Assembly (NCBI GenBank): GCA_005408345.1
Contig: SEMN01000262.1
Coordinates: forward strand, 434,001-498,000
DNA length: 64,000 nt
From: Macquaria australasica
Lineage: Eukaryota > Chordata > Actinopteri > Centrarchiformes > Percichthyidae
Direction of reading: 5' to 3'
Part shown: positions 34,543 to 47,400 of the stretch, one piece after another
Layout: every line of letters begins with the position of its first letter
How positions within the stretch are numbered: position 1 is the first letter of the stretch
Translations under genes and position numbers: made by a program
The notes under the pieces: model-generated
What the model saw: the letters and a program-made list of their open reading frames with translations, nothing else
Databases searched by the model: none
Told to the model about the DNA's origin: nothing

Positions 34543-36156
34543 GCTGCCACACTGCATGGAGCCATTAATCCAGCATGTATGAAATCCTAGTAGTAAATTG
34601 ACTGCACACTGATTGCACTCTTTTTTTAAATAAATATTTTGAATCTGGTGATTTCATTGAAAGAGTGTCAGACAGTTTTCTTACATAAATGTCAGTGAGA
34701 TGAATATTTTAACTGCATCAACTTCAGTTTATATCACTGTGTGGTAGATAATGGCAGTGGCCTCAGTGTACTAGTTTATGCATGCAGTCAATAAAATGCA
34801 ATTTGTAGGCAAAATTCAAAGATGAATAGACATTGAGTTCAGATTGAGCATACACTGAGGTGTTTAATAAAGTTGACAGTTTCTACTGTTTTGGGACTTC
34901 ACAGGAGAACAAATTCTATGTAAGAGTTGTTTACTTCATTTTATACAGAATAAGAGAGATAACCTAAATTACACATTAAAAGCCAATATTTGTACTTTTG
35001 TGAAGAATACAAATTTTGTACAACAATATCTAGCATAGTATCTTAATTGTTTAATAAAAAGTTCACTTGAATATTTATTGTATGATGAAAATAAAATAAC
35101 ACATTCAAGGGAAATAAAATGTAGATTAACTTAAAATCTCTTTCGATTTTGAAACAAATAATTTCATTATTGGCAACAAAGTCCAGCTTGTGCCGCCAAA
35201 CGGTCTGAGCATTCAAACCGAAAACAGCTTCTTTAGTTAAGTGAACTATCAACTACAAACATTTACCAAACACGTAGTTCTGTTTATAAAAGCCATGAAG
35301 CAAAGCAGTGTACTGTTACACAGCAAAGTGAAGAAAATCCTCTACAAAGGTTCATTGATTACCCTTTCCTTTCACATTCATCAGTTGTGCACAATTTGGA
35401 GCAAAGTGTATCACATTGCATTCACCGTGCATTTTCTTGTGTGAGTCTTTTCTGAGAAGAGGCAGGTCTGGTCAAGTTTGAGTTCTTTTTTTTTTACCGA
35501 GAAAATAAAAGAAAAATGGTTGAATTTTTCTTTGGGATAAGGCATTTCCTAACTGTGCATATACTGTAGATAGAGAAACTACAAAATTCCCTGATATGTT
35601 ATCAAGTGCTAAAGTATGTGCTTAACTACGAGGCGGTGCTGCCAAGACAGGCAGACAATTTTTGTTGTAGTCATTTATTATTGCTATTTTCACCAGCTGT
35701 GTTAAACTGGATTACATTATGGATTACTATACATTATGTAAAGTATGTCTACCAATGTATATGAACATGAAGAGATTGCCCCGGGGTATTCAAATCAATC
35801 ATTTAATAAAATGCAATATATAACTTGTAGTCCAGCAACCTCCAGCTGTGGCACTTCAGAGGCTAACAGTCGACCCTCAGATGTTCTTCTTCCGAATGCT
35901 TTGTGGAGTAAATATGATCTGTAATGACATCGTATTCAGTATACGTCATGTGAACTGGGGCTGAAACTGCATAGATCTTTAGGGGTGTGTTTCTGAGAAC
36001 TACCATGGAGCTTGATGATGGGGCGGAGAGAACAGAAACCTCAGCAACACACACAAGATATGTCACGGCGAATGCAGAGCGATGTCTTTCTGGTACAGCA
36101 AACTTCTCATACAAATGTGTGCAATCCAGCAGTGAGATTGAAGTCAATGACATTGC

Positions 36157-36180
36157 GTTGTTGTTGTTGTTGTTGTTGTT
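36157..36180 (+). repeat. GTT trinucleotide repeat (8 units)
   Basis: Eight perfect GTT units; on the minus strand AAC, which gives an Asn run in an otherwise unsupported open frame. Simple microsatellite. Confidence 0.95.
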
Positions 36181-37500
36181 ATGAATTAGCTGCTGAATTA
36201 TTTGCTTCTGTGATGATGGAGAAGAAAACAAGTCACAGACCCCCTTTTTTTCCCTGTCTGTCTCTGCACGGTGGCATCAGCCTCGCGTCGCTTCCACCCA
36301 CATGACTTCAACGCCTTCATATTTTCACTTTTCTGGCTCCTAAGGTTCCTAGGCCTATAGTACTCTTACTAGTAACAGGGCATTATATATAAGATACAAT
36401 TTCTGGGGCCAATTAAGGAAACACATAAGTATTTTTGTACATAATTATGACTGACATTTCCAGTAGACTGCGATATTTACAACCACATATGGGCACAGGC
36501 ATGATCAGTTTTGTGTGAAGGTCAGCAGCCACTTCTGCCTCGTTTCTGTCTTCTGCTCAAATTCTATGAACCACTAACAGGGTAGTGGAAAGGGCTGGAG
36601 AGATGGCATGTCTTTCAGTTGAGCTACATGCAATAACAATAGATCATTCTTCAGTGTAGGGCTGGGACCTTGGGTTTGAATGTTGGCAGTGTATTCAGCA
36701 GCTGCTGGTATACAACTAACACGAGCTCACACAATAGGAGGGAAGAAACCCTATTTCCCCCAGCCTTGTGATGATCCTTCACAAATATGAAAATAGTGGA
36801 ACTTCAGCCTCACAGCATTGTTATTACAATGTCTTCAGGACAAACATGTGACCACTAATAAAGAGAGAGAAAAACAAATTGACCATCTGGAACTAAAACA
36901 CATGGGAGGTTATGTTGATCATTCAATTTAGAAGAGATTACAGTAAAATTAACAAAATAGCAAATATTGACCAGTGAATGATCTACTTTTTAAGGGTCTA
37001 CTCTTGTAAACTTGGCTGTAATCCACAAAAATATACTTTTCTTGAAAACGGTGATCGTACAGTACATTCAGTATGTACTCACACCCTGATGGTATATATT
37101 AAAGTCGTTATTTACACAACAAAAGACAATGTTTGGCTCAAATTTTCAATTATACAAACAGAACAGCAAATGTTCATGGCATTTAGAATATCGATTCAAG
37201 ATCTGGTTTACATGACTTTACACTGTTTGCAATAAAGCACAATAAAAAATAAAACTATGATGAAAGAAATGGTGCATTTGAGTGAGTTGTTAGGAAACCG
37301 TAGCAACTGTACAAAACAACACAAAAGAACAGCTTTGGCTTATATTACTGATGAACTGTTACACAAATGTGAACATGTTGATTTTCTCACCAGTTCAACT
37401 GGGCAGGTTCGCATTATTTTAATTGCACATTTATATAATCTACTCTTTTAAATTATAAAATGAATAGTATGTCATTATTGCAATAAATTCTGTTGCTATT

Positions 37501-38159
37501 TTGTTTTTACCTCCAACAGTATTGTTTCATTTATTTACTAAAGTAGTCTCAACTGTTGCAATTATTTACTGTGTGATCAAAATTCCTCTATAGTCTTAAT
37601 TAACTCCATGATGTCTGTCTCTCCTGATCGACTGAATCAATAAATTAGAAGAGGCCACTTGAGATAAAGGTCTTGTCTGGTTACAGCATGATTTTAAAAG
37701 TGAACATCATATGTGAGGGTCCTCAGCCTGAAAGCAACACAACTTTCTCAGATTGTTTGCAACTTGCGAGCACAGCAATACAGCAACTACATGTAAGTGT
37801 CTGACTAGACCAGTGACTACAATAATCTAGCGCCTATTGTTAAACAATTTTCTTTGAACATCTTTCTTCTGCAAACATTATTTGAATTGCACCAAGTACC
37901 TGATACCACCTGCTTGTGCATATAATTCAGTCCAGCTAACTGAGATTTTTTTTAATCTTACTGTATCAGCATGGGAATTTACTTTAGATATGTCCTGACA
38001 CGTGTTATAACATTTGCCACTCAGTCTTACAAATTGAAATGGAGTTGAATAATAGTATCGTAACAATAGCTCTAAGGACCCTTGCTCTTTCTTTTATCTC
38101 CATGTCTAACCCCTCCCTCTCTCTGACTAGCTGGTGACTGGAGGCTTGATCGGGGCTCT
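37501..38159 (-). other. mef2a: mef2a 3' UTR (proximal part)
   Basis: Sequence just after the mef2a stop codon. The nearest AATAAA on the minus strand is TTTATT at 37530-37535, which would give a 3' UTR of about 650 nt. Other AATAAA matches occur further away (near 35660 and 35070), so a longer UTR is possible. Confidence 0.35.
37530..37535 (-). terminator. mef2a: candidate mef2a polyadenylation signal
   Basis: AATAAA on the minus strand, the first canonical hexamer after the stop. Hexamers are common by chance in AT-rich DNA, so only transcript ends would settle it. Confidence 0.25.
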
Positions 38160-38496
38160 TTATGTCACCCATGTGTCCATGCGCAAGCGCTTGACCGAGG
38201 GGCTCTCCCTGTCCTCAGAGCCGGCAGGGGGCCTGCCCAGCCCCAGCGGGGAGTGGAAGTCTGGCCGGTGGTCCTCTCGATCGCTGCCATCATAAGAGCT
38301 ACAGGAGGAGCTGAGGCTGTCGGCAGGTGAACGTCCCAGAACTTCCTGTCGGCTGGACCCTTGATGCGGCTGCTGAGGGGGGAAGCCAGAGGGGGTGACA
38401 CGCTCCCGTGGCGGCGAAATGGGCTCGGACTTGATGTTTATGCTCTGGCTGGTGTTGATGGAGAGGTTGGAGCCCTGAGGTAGGTGACCTCCGCCA
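38160..38496 (-). CDS. mef2a: mef2a last coding exon
   Basis: 337 nt including TAA at 38160-38162. It encodes [56 protein letters not shown] text and [16 protein letters not shown]. Motifs kept: the IKSEPISPP sumoylation/phosphorylation switch and the C-terminal bipartite nuclear signal. The human Gln and Pro runs after SGF are reduced to PPQQPHQG. Acceptor CTCTGCAG. Two other minus-strand frames over this exon are shadows. Confidence 0.95.
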
Positions 38497-41400
38497 CTGC
38501 AGAGGAGATAAGCATGACATTTTGTGTTCAGTCTAAAAATGAGACATCAAATGTGAGGTGCAACAACGTGAAAAGCCAGGAATATGTAGATGTGTGATTC
38601 GGCATGATATCACAGAGCATAGTGGGTGTTGCTTTTATGTGAGGGCGTCTGGAGAGTGCGCCTTTGTTTGGGAAGTGTGTTACTCACACCAAAGAATTAA
38701 GAGCTGCCTGGCCCAGTTGATGCTGTTGCCATGCCGACATGGAGCCCAGTGAGAGCCCAGGAGAGCTGAAGCCCTGTAGGGAAGAGATCTCTCCGCTGCT
38801 CAGGGAGAAGTCTGTAAAAACAAAAGGAGCCACACACAGTGAGAACTCACTCACATTTCAGCTACAACACCGTGTGCCACTGAGAAAAGAGCAGGAACCA
38901 ACAGCGTGTTGTACAAACAGTCACGGCTGAGGCAGTTGTTTTTCAGTCTAAGGGGAGAGCAGGACCAGACTCACCAGCAGGGTTGTAGGAGGTGGGCATG
39001 CCTGAGTAGACCAGCCCCTGTGGGGGTAAGCTGGGGGTGGTGACAGACACTACTGGAGTGGCCAGCGGCTGGGTGGACTGGGAGATGCTTATCCTCTGGG
39101 TGTTCTGCAAAACACAAAAAAACAGCATAGAAAATGCAAAAGCCCAAAATACAGCACTCTACACCATAACAATGTACGCATTTTATAATCATTTAAGACA
39201 TTTAATTTAGAGCCTACAATTTTAAATTGGTCTTTACTATACATATTGTGGTAATCAGGGATTTGAATGTGATAATAAAAGCTGCCACTAGGTGGTGGTG
39301 TAGCTTCATGGCAGTCAATATTCTGATCTGATTCATTACTGACTGTATGTTTCAACAAATATGTCAATGAAAGAGGAAGAAGAGAAGAAGAAGAAAAAGA
39401 GAAGAAAACAGAGAAAAAAATTCAATAAGTGATGTTGTGGGTGTTTTTTACAGGGATTTTCTGACATTTATCCAAATATAGTTCACTAAATATATGTGTA
39501 TGTATACAACAAACTGCAGATATATTTGTCAATTTATCCCATATTAAAAATGGTGAGGTGGATTTCAGTAACCACAACAAATAATTAATTTCTTCCATCA
39601 ATTTTAAGTGGACAACTGACAGATGCAGTCAGTGCAGAAGTCACAAGAAATGACATGCAGCTGCAGACACAACAAATTATTAATCAGACTTACTACAATC
39701 TGCTTAATGAGTTTAACTTTGTTAGATATGAAAAAGAATGATGTTATAGGGATAGTGCAGGTGAGGAACAGCCCCCTTCAACAGCGTCTATTGCCCACAC
39801 ATTCGGAGTGCGAGAAATCAAAGTGAGTCTAGTGGTCCGTTTTATAATCAAATAAACAACTCCTACCTGAGAGGGTGCAAAGGGGTAATATAAATGACAT
39901 ATTTCAATTCCCAGAGTGACGTACAGTAAAGCCCCAGTGGCTTTTAGTGCAGTGACTGGCATGCAGTCCACACAAACACACCTACACAGCATGGTGTGGT
40001 CATGCAGCAAACTGTGCTGTGAGCTACAAATGCACACACCCCGACTACACTAATCAAATGCAGACATAGTTTAGAACAATACTAAAACAAATCCTCTGAA
40101 TATAATGTAACAAACATATGTGCAGCTGCCAGCAGTTACGTTTGAAGCAGCATTGCATCAGGATCCAGTTGATGGCTTCCTTGCATTGTTCCAACACTCT
40201 CCAGCCAGATGACTTCACCAAACCCAAGTGTCTCACAGAATGATATCATTTAAGATGATGTAATCTTCTCTTCCTCAGAAAAACTACAAATTATTTATAT
40301 TTTTACCCAACACTTTTTTTAAGTCGACAACTTTTCAGATTTTGAATACGATATAATAGTTAAAATATGTTTATTACATTACATTAATTTGCGTCCGCTC
40401 TCTCTCTCTCTCTCTCTATGACTAACGTTGACGTGTTGGGAATGGAGGAGCCAATTTAACAGGCTGAGGCAATTTTCACAGGCCAAGCCCAAAAAACATG
40501 CAGTGACAAAACATTTTTTTTAAATGTATTATTGCTGGCAGTTCTGAGAGCCAATCTCCGGTTTGAGCGCTGCCTTTCAGTCCATCATGTGTGATTACCG
40601 GAAGCATGTTCACATTTCAGCCATTTGCCCAGGCATTTGTCAAAACTCACCAAATCCATTTCCTCCTCCTCCGACTGCCCTCAACAGAAGAAAAGAAGAG
40701 AGGCAGAGTTACAGAAAAGAAGCAGAGCGACTGTAAATCGCTCTGGAAAATAGTGCCAGCTATCTAGATTTTGCAGTAAAAGCAACAATAAGGAATATAA
40801 AAGAGTGGATGACTTCTGCAGTCGTTATAAAATCACACTCATTTTACGTCTCTAGTCTGTTGTCACCATTTTATCCAAAGCATAGGTACCAGATTAACTT
40901 GTCTTTAGTTAACATTCAAGTACGTGGCCACTATCTTCCAACAATGTGTGGATTTGACTTTCTGAAGCTACAGTTTGTTGCTGTTATCTTGTAAAGGATG
41001 AAGAAGAAGCAGAGTCCAGTCCTGGACAAAAGTCAGTGAAGTTAAGAACAGAGAGTACAGTAAGGCTGCAGAATTGTTCTGGATATCGGCTCATCTGATT
41101 CTGAACACTGCAATCATCAGAAATTACATATGAAGTTTCTTCACTGGTACCAACAATGACCGCAAAGTACTGTGTATTTCAAATCCTCCCAGTGCTGAAA
41201 GAGGAACCAGAAGCCCATCGTCCATCTTTTGTGCTGTGGGACATACTGCGACCAGGCCAGGGCTGTCTTAATACCCACACTCAATCAATAGCGGCAGGAA
41301 GACACGACAAGGGCGACAAGATATTATCTGGCTCACACCCTGGGCCCCTGATTAAGTCTTCATCTACACTCTGTCACACTGAGATGTGATTAATTTAATA

Positions 41401-44400
41401 CCATTATGGCCTAATGACAGGCTGTCTGCAGACCTGCCACAGCCAGCACCCTCCACAGCGTCTACCACTCGAAAATGCTTCACTGGCTCAGACAGAACAG
41501 AACCTACCTCCCGCCACTGCCTAACCTGTTTCAGACCTCTTACAACACAACCTGCCCTCCTCTACCGATTCCACATGCCAACACAGTAACACACACTTGT
41601 TTAAACACAGCTCCAGGCTAGTTGAGGCTCAGAAAAGGAGGAGCACCCACAGAAACTCAAAGTTTATTTACCAAACACAATCATTTTCCTGGAGTGGCTC
41701 CTGTTGCTGACAACACCAGGAACACACAAAGTTGGAAATACTATATTTGCTAGCCAGTGTCTGAAAATCCCCCACTTATAGTTTTGTTTTATGTTCTTAT
41801 GTTGATTTATGACCAAGAGAGGGTAGTTTAGCCTCAGGTGTTCACTGTGGTCAGAGAGCTCTGCACCTTCATTATTATATTAGAGAAAGCCTCTCATTTA
41901 AATGTGAATAATTGAGTGAGAGTTACGACACCTGGGCTACCAATTCTTGGCTCGGTCCACATTTTAATGGAGGTTATCTAAGAAGAACGCAGCACAAGAG
42001 GAACGCTGCTCAGATGTGGCCTGCACACTGTCAGTGAGTCCCACTTGGCAGATAAACATAGTTGTTGGTGAGGTGACAAACTCACTAGCACGGCATGCTA
42101 CATTGATGTGATAACATCAAAAACGTTTGTGGCCAAATCCTGCAAAACACTGCTATGAAAGTCTAGATTAAGACTGGTCTGCCCTGCAGCAGAGATACTT
42201 AAAGGTCCTTGTGATACTTGTGTGCAGTGGTGTGCTCTGTACTCACCAGTGGGGGCATCATCCCTTTGCTAGATGGAGGGATAACAACCCTTAGGTCTGG
42301 CTTGCGGCTTCCCATTCCCATGTTCCCTCCAGGGGGTGGTGGAGACTTGGTGGGCATGACTTTACCCAGGCCATTGCCGCTGGGTGTGCTGAGGACGCCC
42401 GGAGAGCCCCTGGGGTTAACAAAACCGTTCCCTGCAGAGGTACACAGCGACAGAAACACATCATCAAACCATGGACTGTGACTGACAACACTCCCAGCCA
42501 TCAAGCAAACCTCTCACGCAGTGTTGTTTTCCTGCTGCAGCACGCAGCGTTAAGTGTTTCCAACCCTCTGGGAAGTTTTAATAGACTTGGGATAATTATC
42601 CTGCACATTTACAAAAATAAAACGTCCATTTCAAAATTGATGAGCCTTTTATTTTTATTGTGAATGATTACATCAAAGTCAGTTCTTTGCATCTTGGGAT
42701 GAGGAGCAGTTCACTGACAAATGTACTGTGACTGCTTAAAAGAAATAGCTGAAGCCATTACAGTTGAATAAAAAACAATAAAAGATCTCTAGATGTTGTT
42801 GTTACGCTCTGCACACAAACCATAGCAAAGTGCTAGACTCTCCTTTGAACATTCACACCTTGATGTGCATGGTCATGAGTCATTTCCTTTTTTCAAAAAG
42901 TACCAACGTATGTCAGAAACTCCCACCCTCCTCACTCCCCCTCTATCACTGAACAACCATCCCATGCAAAGGGTGAATATTATCAGTGGGTGTGGACAGA
43001 TTACTTAAATTCAATAAGAAATGTTCTTTCTACTTTTCACAGTGATACCCATAAGTGTTGCAGACTTACAGGAAGAGTCTGTAACACTTATATGGCTGTG
43101 TAGATTTATAGTACAGTTCACACTGTACCTTATTGTATACTGTAATATGATATTTACCCTATAATAATACACAATTTATCTCAGAAATACCAGCACCAAG
43201 AAAAAGTGCTTCTATGTGTTATGAGTATATTTGTGACTTAGCTCACAAATACAGGAATTCAAATAAATCAATTATTAGAGCATCGTAAACTGTCTACACC
43301 TAGTATTCTACTAACTGCTGCATTCTGTATTTGAAACATTCATTCTTCCTGGTTTTGTTGACCTACAGTACTTTTTCTTTTCCAATTGTAAGATACTGAA
43401 TGACTCATCTGAACAAGGTCTGCAGTGGGATTCTGCAGATTCCACACAAAATCCACTCTAATGAAAATGGAGCAGTGAATTGTTACGAAAAAAAAAAAAA
43501 CTAACCAAACAAAAGTAGTATTTCAAGAGCACTTGAATTTGAAATGGAATTTACTTTATATAAGTAAAAAGTAAAAACTATACCTTTACAATATATGTTG
43601 AAATCCTGAAAACAAGGGGAAGAAAGAATGAATGGTATCTAGCACTGCATCAACAGATCAGTAACACTTCAACAAGTTGCTGACTTCTCCATTGTGTTCA
43701 GTGTATCCCAGTGAAACACAAAGTGTGCGCACAATGAGTAGGCTCTTGCGTAGGAACATAATGGAACAATAGCCCCTCTGACTACAGATAAGGACAGCAA
43801 CAATTCACGGTCAAATAAACAGTTATGAAGCCGACAATAGTATCACACAGCTGAATCAACAGTATATACAAGCAGCTATCGCCATCAGCTCTGGCTTTGA
43901 TCATACAAGACTTGGCTGCTGCAAGAAAACAATGTTTACAGAATTAGCAGAGTAAATGTCCAAGGCCCTAAAAATAGCAAACCTGATTAAAAGCAGTGAA
44001 GATGTCATTGAGTGGGAATGAGATGTTAGTGCGAACAGAACTGCATGTAAAGGAATGGGTTGCATTGTGGCAATATGGCAAGAAAACAAGAGCTTTCTCA
44101 TAAAAATCAGTGAGCTGTGATATTTTACCGTAACAGAGAGTTTGTTCGTTTTTTTTTTCTGTGTCCCACATGGGATTACAAGACACCACTGTACATCAAA
44201 CATCAAAAAATTATAACAAGACACCTTCTGGTAACACATATACTTTACTAAAAAACTAACATATATTTAACGCAAAATGTAATAAATTGTGCACTGACGA
44301 CAGAAATGCTATAAGCCTAAAGTTTATCCTGATTCATCGATGTAGTCACTCAAATACACCTGTGTCTGTAGCCTACCTGCATTGTTCACTGTTCTTAATT

Positions 44401-47400
44401 GTGTTTTTTGCAAAAAGCTTTTTAACTATAATAGAGCCAAGAATAATGAACACTATTTAAATCATTCTCTAAATATTCCTAAATCTCCTGTGCCCCTCCA
44501 CAGCACATGTCTAAAGCTTCCGCGGCATTAATCCACCAAATTTTATTGTGCATAAACCTGTTGCTGTTGTTGTAATATTATAAAACAAATGGTGCTCATT
44601 TTGCATTATACAACATGACTGAAACAGGAATGTAGTCACACTGTATCTATTAACATTTCAGTCATTTTCTTTATTCACTTCTATACCAACATACGCTGGG
44701 CTGATAACAGTATGACACACTGGACACATTGCCAATGCATCGCAGGGCAAAGACAGACAGACACTCAGTGCAGTATTCACTGGCTAATTTAGACTTGGAT
44801 TAACCCACCTGACTTGCATATCTTTGGAATGTGCCTCTGATTATGAGTTCAGATGTCTGATGAGTAAATCCCAAACTTCTTTCAAATAACTGCCAAGAAG
44901 GGAACACATGTCTGAACAAATACTTAAACCACAACGTTATTTCTGAGCCAAGGTAACAGCCACAAGTTAAGACCCAGCCTGTTAGCAGGGACATTTCAGT
45001 GGGCTTTTCTGATGTCTGCCTTCATTCCATAACAGACTGGTTGTGCCAATAAATCCTCTCTGGCTGAAACCTGCGCATGTTGAAAGCTGTTTGGTTTCTG
45101 TTCATTGTCCTGAATTATTAACACGGTCTGGGAAGGGGCATTACATAAGGCCTTGTGTTTACAACTAAAACATTCAGTTTTCATTTTAAGTCCAGGGAAA
45201 GAAAACTCAGTGACTTATTGTGCCCAACATCCCTCGTGCGTCAGGTTCAGGCAGAAGAGAAAATGTCTTGATGAATGAGAAGAAATAATAGATGTGAATC
45301 AAGGCTTCCAAAAACAGTTTTCTAATAATAGATGCCATGCACAGTCCTATTGTTGCGTCTCTCAAACTAAGACCAGGCAGGATGTGCAGAGGGTGATTTG
45401 TTAAGACTAAAGGCAGATGGCAACCAGGTTAATAATTGTTCTTGCCCCCCACTCTTTTCCTAAAAACTATAAACTACAGAAAAACACAGATGGTTCACAT
45501 TATTGTTTTTTTGTGGGTATGATTAATCATCATCCTCCAACTTTGAAACCAAAAGCTACAAAACATGAAAATAACTTTCTGAAAGTAAAATTTGCACCAA
45601 CACAAACTTACAGTACTATTTATTCCATTACCTTATGTGATCTGCTGAACATACAAACATGCTTTGTAATTGTGTTTCAAGAGCTTGTAATGCTTCAATA
45701 TTAATGAAGGGAACAGCAGACATAAGAGAGAATGCGCTCTTAAATCCTCACCATTCACCACAACTTTCACCAGCCAAGGACCAGAGCTTGTAATTAGCTG
45801 TAATTGTATGAGTTGTTGAGGGAGAAGATGTATTATAGGACTGCACATTGCAGTAACAGTATAAAATGAGACTTAAAGAGATGTTTTTTTTGAAGGCGTA
45901 GTAGCTGTAGAGGTATTATCTTAACCAAAGACTAGACAAGAACAACAACTCATGGCTTCTTTTAGAAAGAACAACTGAAATTTGTTTGCTAGAAAAATCT
46001 CGCCAGTAACGTTCACTGTGACATCAACATATGTGTGCCTGCAAGTCAGGCAATTTTCACTATCAGCTAATAAGTAAATAATAACTCCTCCAGATCCAGC
46101 AGTTAAAACAGCTGTCCATCACCAACAGGGACCCAGAGGTTGTGTGGAAAATTATTTACTTCTTCTATTTGCCTTATGTTAAAAAAATAAAAAAAATCTT
46201 CCGGTACATGCACGTTATCTTCTCTCTGTGGTGACACCATCAAACAGGAGTGAAGATATCACACGGCACAGCTTCCATCTGGCCACTTTTAAAGGCTTCT
46301 GCTGTGGTCATAGCTGCTATTTGTGAAAAATCAGAGCTATGTCAGGAACGGTCATCTGACAGCAGGGCTGGAGAGGTTTCTCCTCCGTAAAGTCTCTGCT
46401 GTTCTACACACTTGGTACAAACAACAGCTGCAGCATGCGCACACTGTGCCAAACACTGACACCCTGGCAGAGGATCCTAACTCTACCCCGACCCGGTACC
46501 ACACCCCAAACATAAGACTTACCCAGCACTCTCTTTAAAATGCTGACTGTCAACTGATCCGCGGTGGTCTTCATACTTTCTAATCAAAACCTAACCAAAT
46601 ATCTCATTGTAAGCTTACTGTATATCTGCCACACGCTATGAACATTAAATACTGTATCATTTCATAACACCATACAGCATTTATTTAAAAATACTATATG
46701 GAGAACAGCAAGCTAAGTGTCAAGGAAAGAGTTAAACTCCACCTGCCTCTGCCTCTCACACAGCACATTGCAGCCATGACAGGCTGTCCGGTCATTGTGT
46801 ACTGAGGACTTAGTGGGATGTCATGGCCCGAATACCTACAGGGTTATGCTGGTCTAGGCATCTTACAGACCCTCTCCAGCCTTATAAGGGCTGCCAGAGT
46901 AGTGGGGGAAAACAGATGCACCTGTCAATAGAGGGAAGGAAACAGGAGGAGGGAGGGCTGCAAAGGGGTGACAAGTTTAAAGGAAACGCTGCGTTTATTT
47001 ACCTGCCAAAGTCAGTTGGACAGCTAATTGCCTCGCCTGGTTACCCAGGTTGGTTTCAAGCACATACACCACACTGTGTGAATGCTGCTGAGCCATTTCC
47101 CATCTCTCAAACATGCATTTAACAAGCATATCATACATTTCCTCTGTTGAGAGGAGCAACACATGTATTCCCTTTGCATGCAGCGAAAATACGGTCGGGC
47201 AAAGGCACTATCAGTCAATGATAGTGACAACTGCCTTGAACCAATCACAGATGGATACGCAACTATCCAGCTCACGTGCTAAGCAGGAGGCCTATTGGGC
47301 AGAGCTACAGAGAGCTAATGAATCTCTCCGGGAGGACTTACCCGCTGGGCTGGAGCCCACACCACTTGGCACTGAAAGGTCTGTGGTATCCAGCATGCCA

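Larger units (their letters stand above)
31058..37500. other. mctp2 5' region and mef2a-mctp2 intergenic DNA
   Basis: An acceptor just upstream of the mctp2 start codon (T-rich tract then AAAG, about 31070) implies one or more 5' UTR exons further up on the minus strand. I cannot locate these or the promoter. The region is AT-rich and contains a hAT-like MITE (34092-34542), a decayed relative (about 33290-33510) and a GTT repeat at 36157. Open frames here look random. Confidence 0.5.
39105..40650 (-). other. mef2a: mef2a intron after the beta exon
   Basis: 1546 nt. Contains a purine-rich stretch (39370-39420), a CT repeat (40398-40417) and a TGCATG on the sense strand at 40497-40502. No exon recognised. 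Confidence 0.75.

Noticed and set aside
35863..36231. Minus-strand open frame with an Asn run
   Set aside because: The run is a trinucleotide microsatellite and the rest shows no family resemblance.
43540..43590. AAGTAAAAAGTAAAAAC phrases resembling the MITE interior
   Set aside because: Too short and low in complexity to call a third copy.
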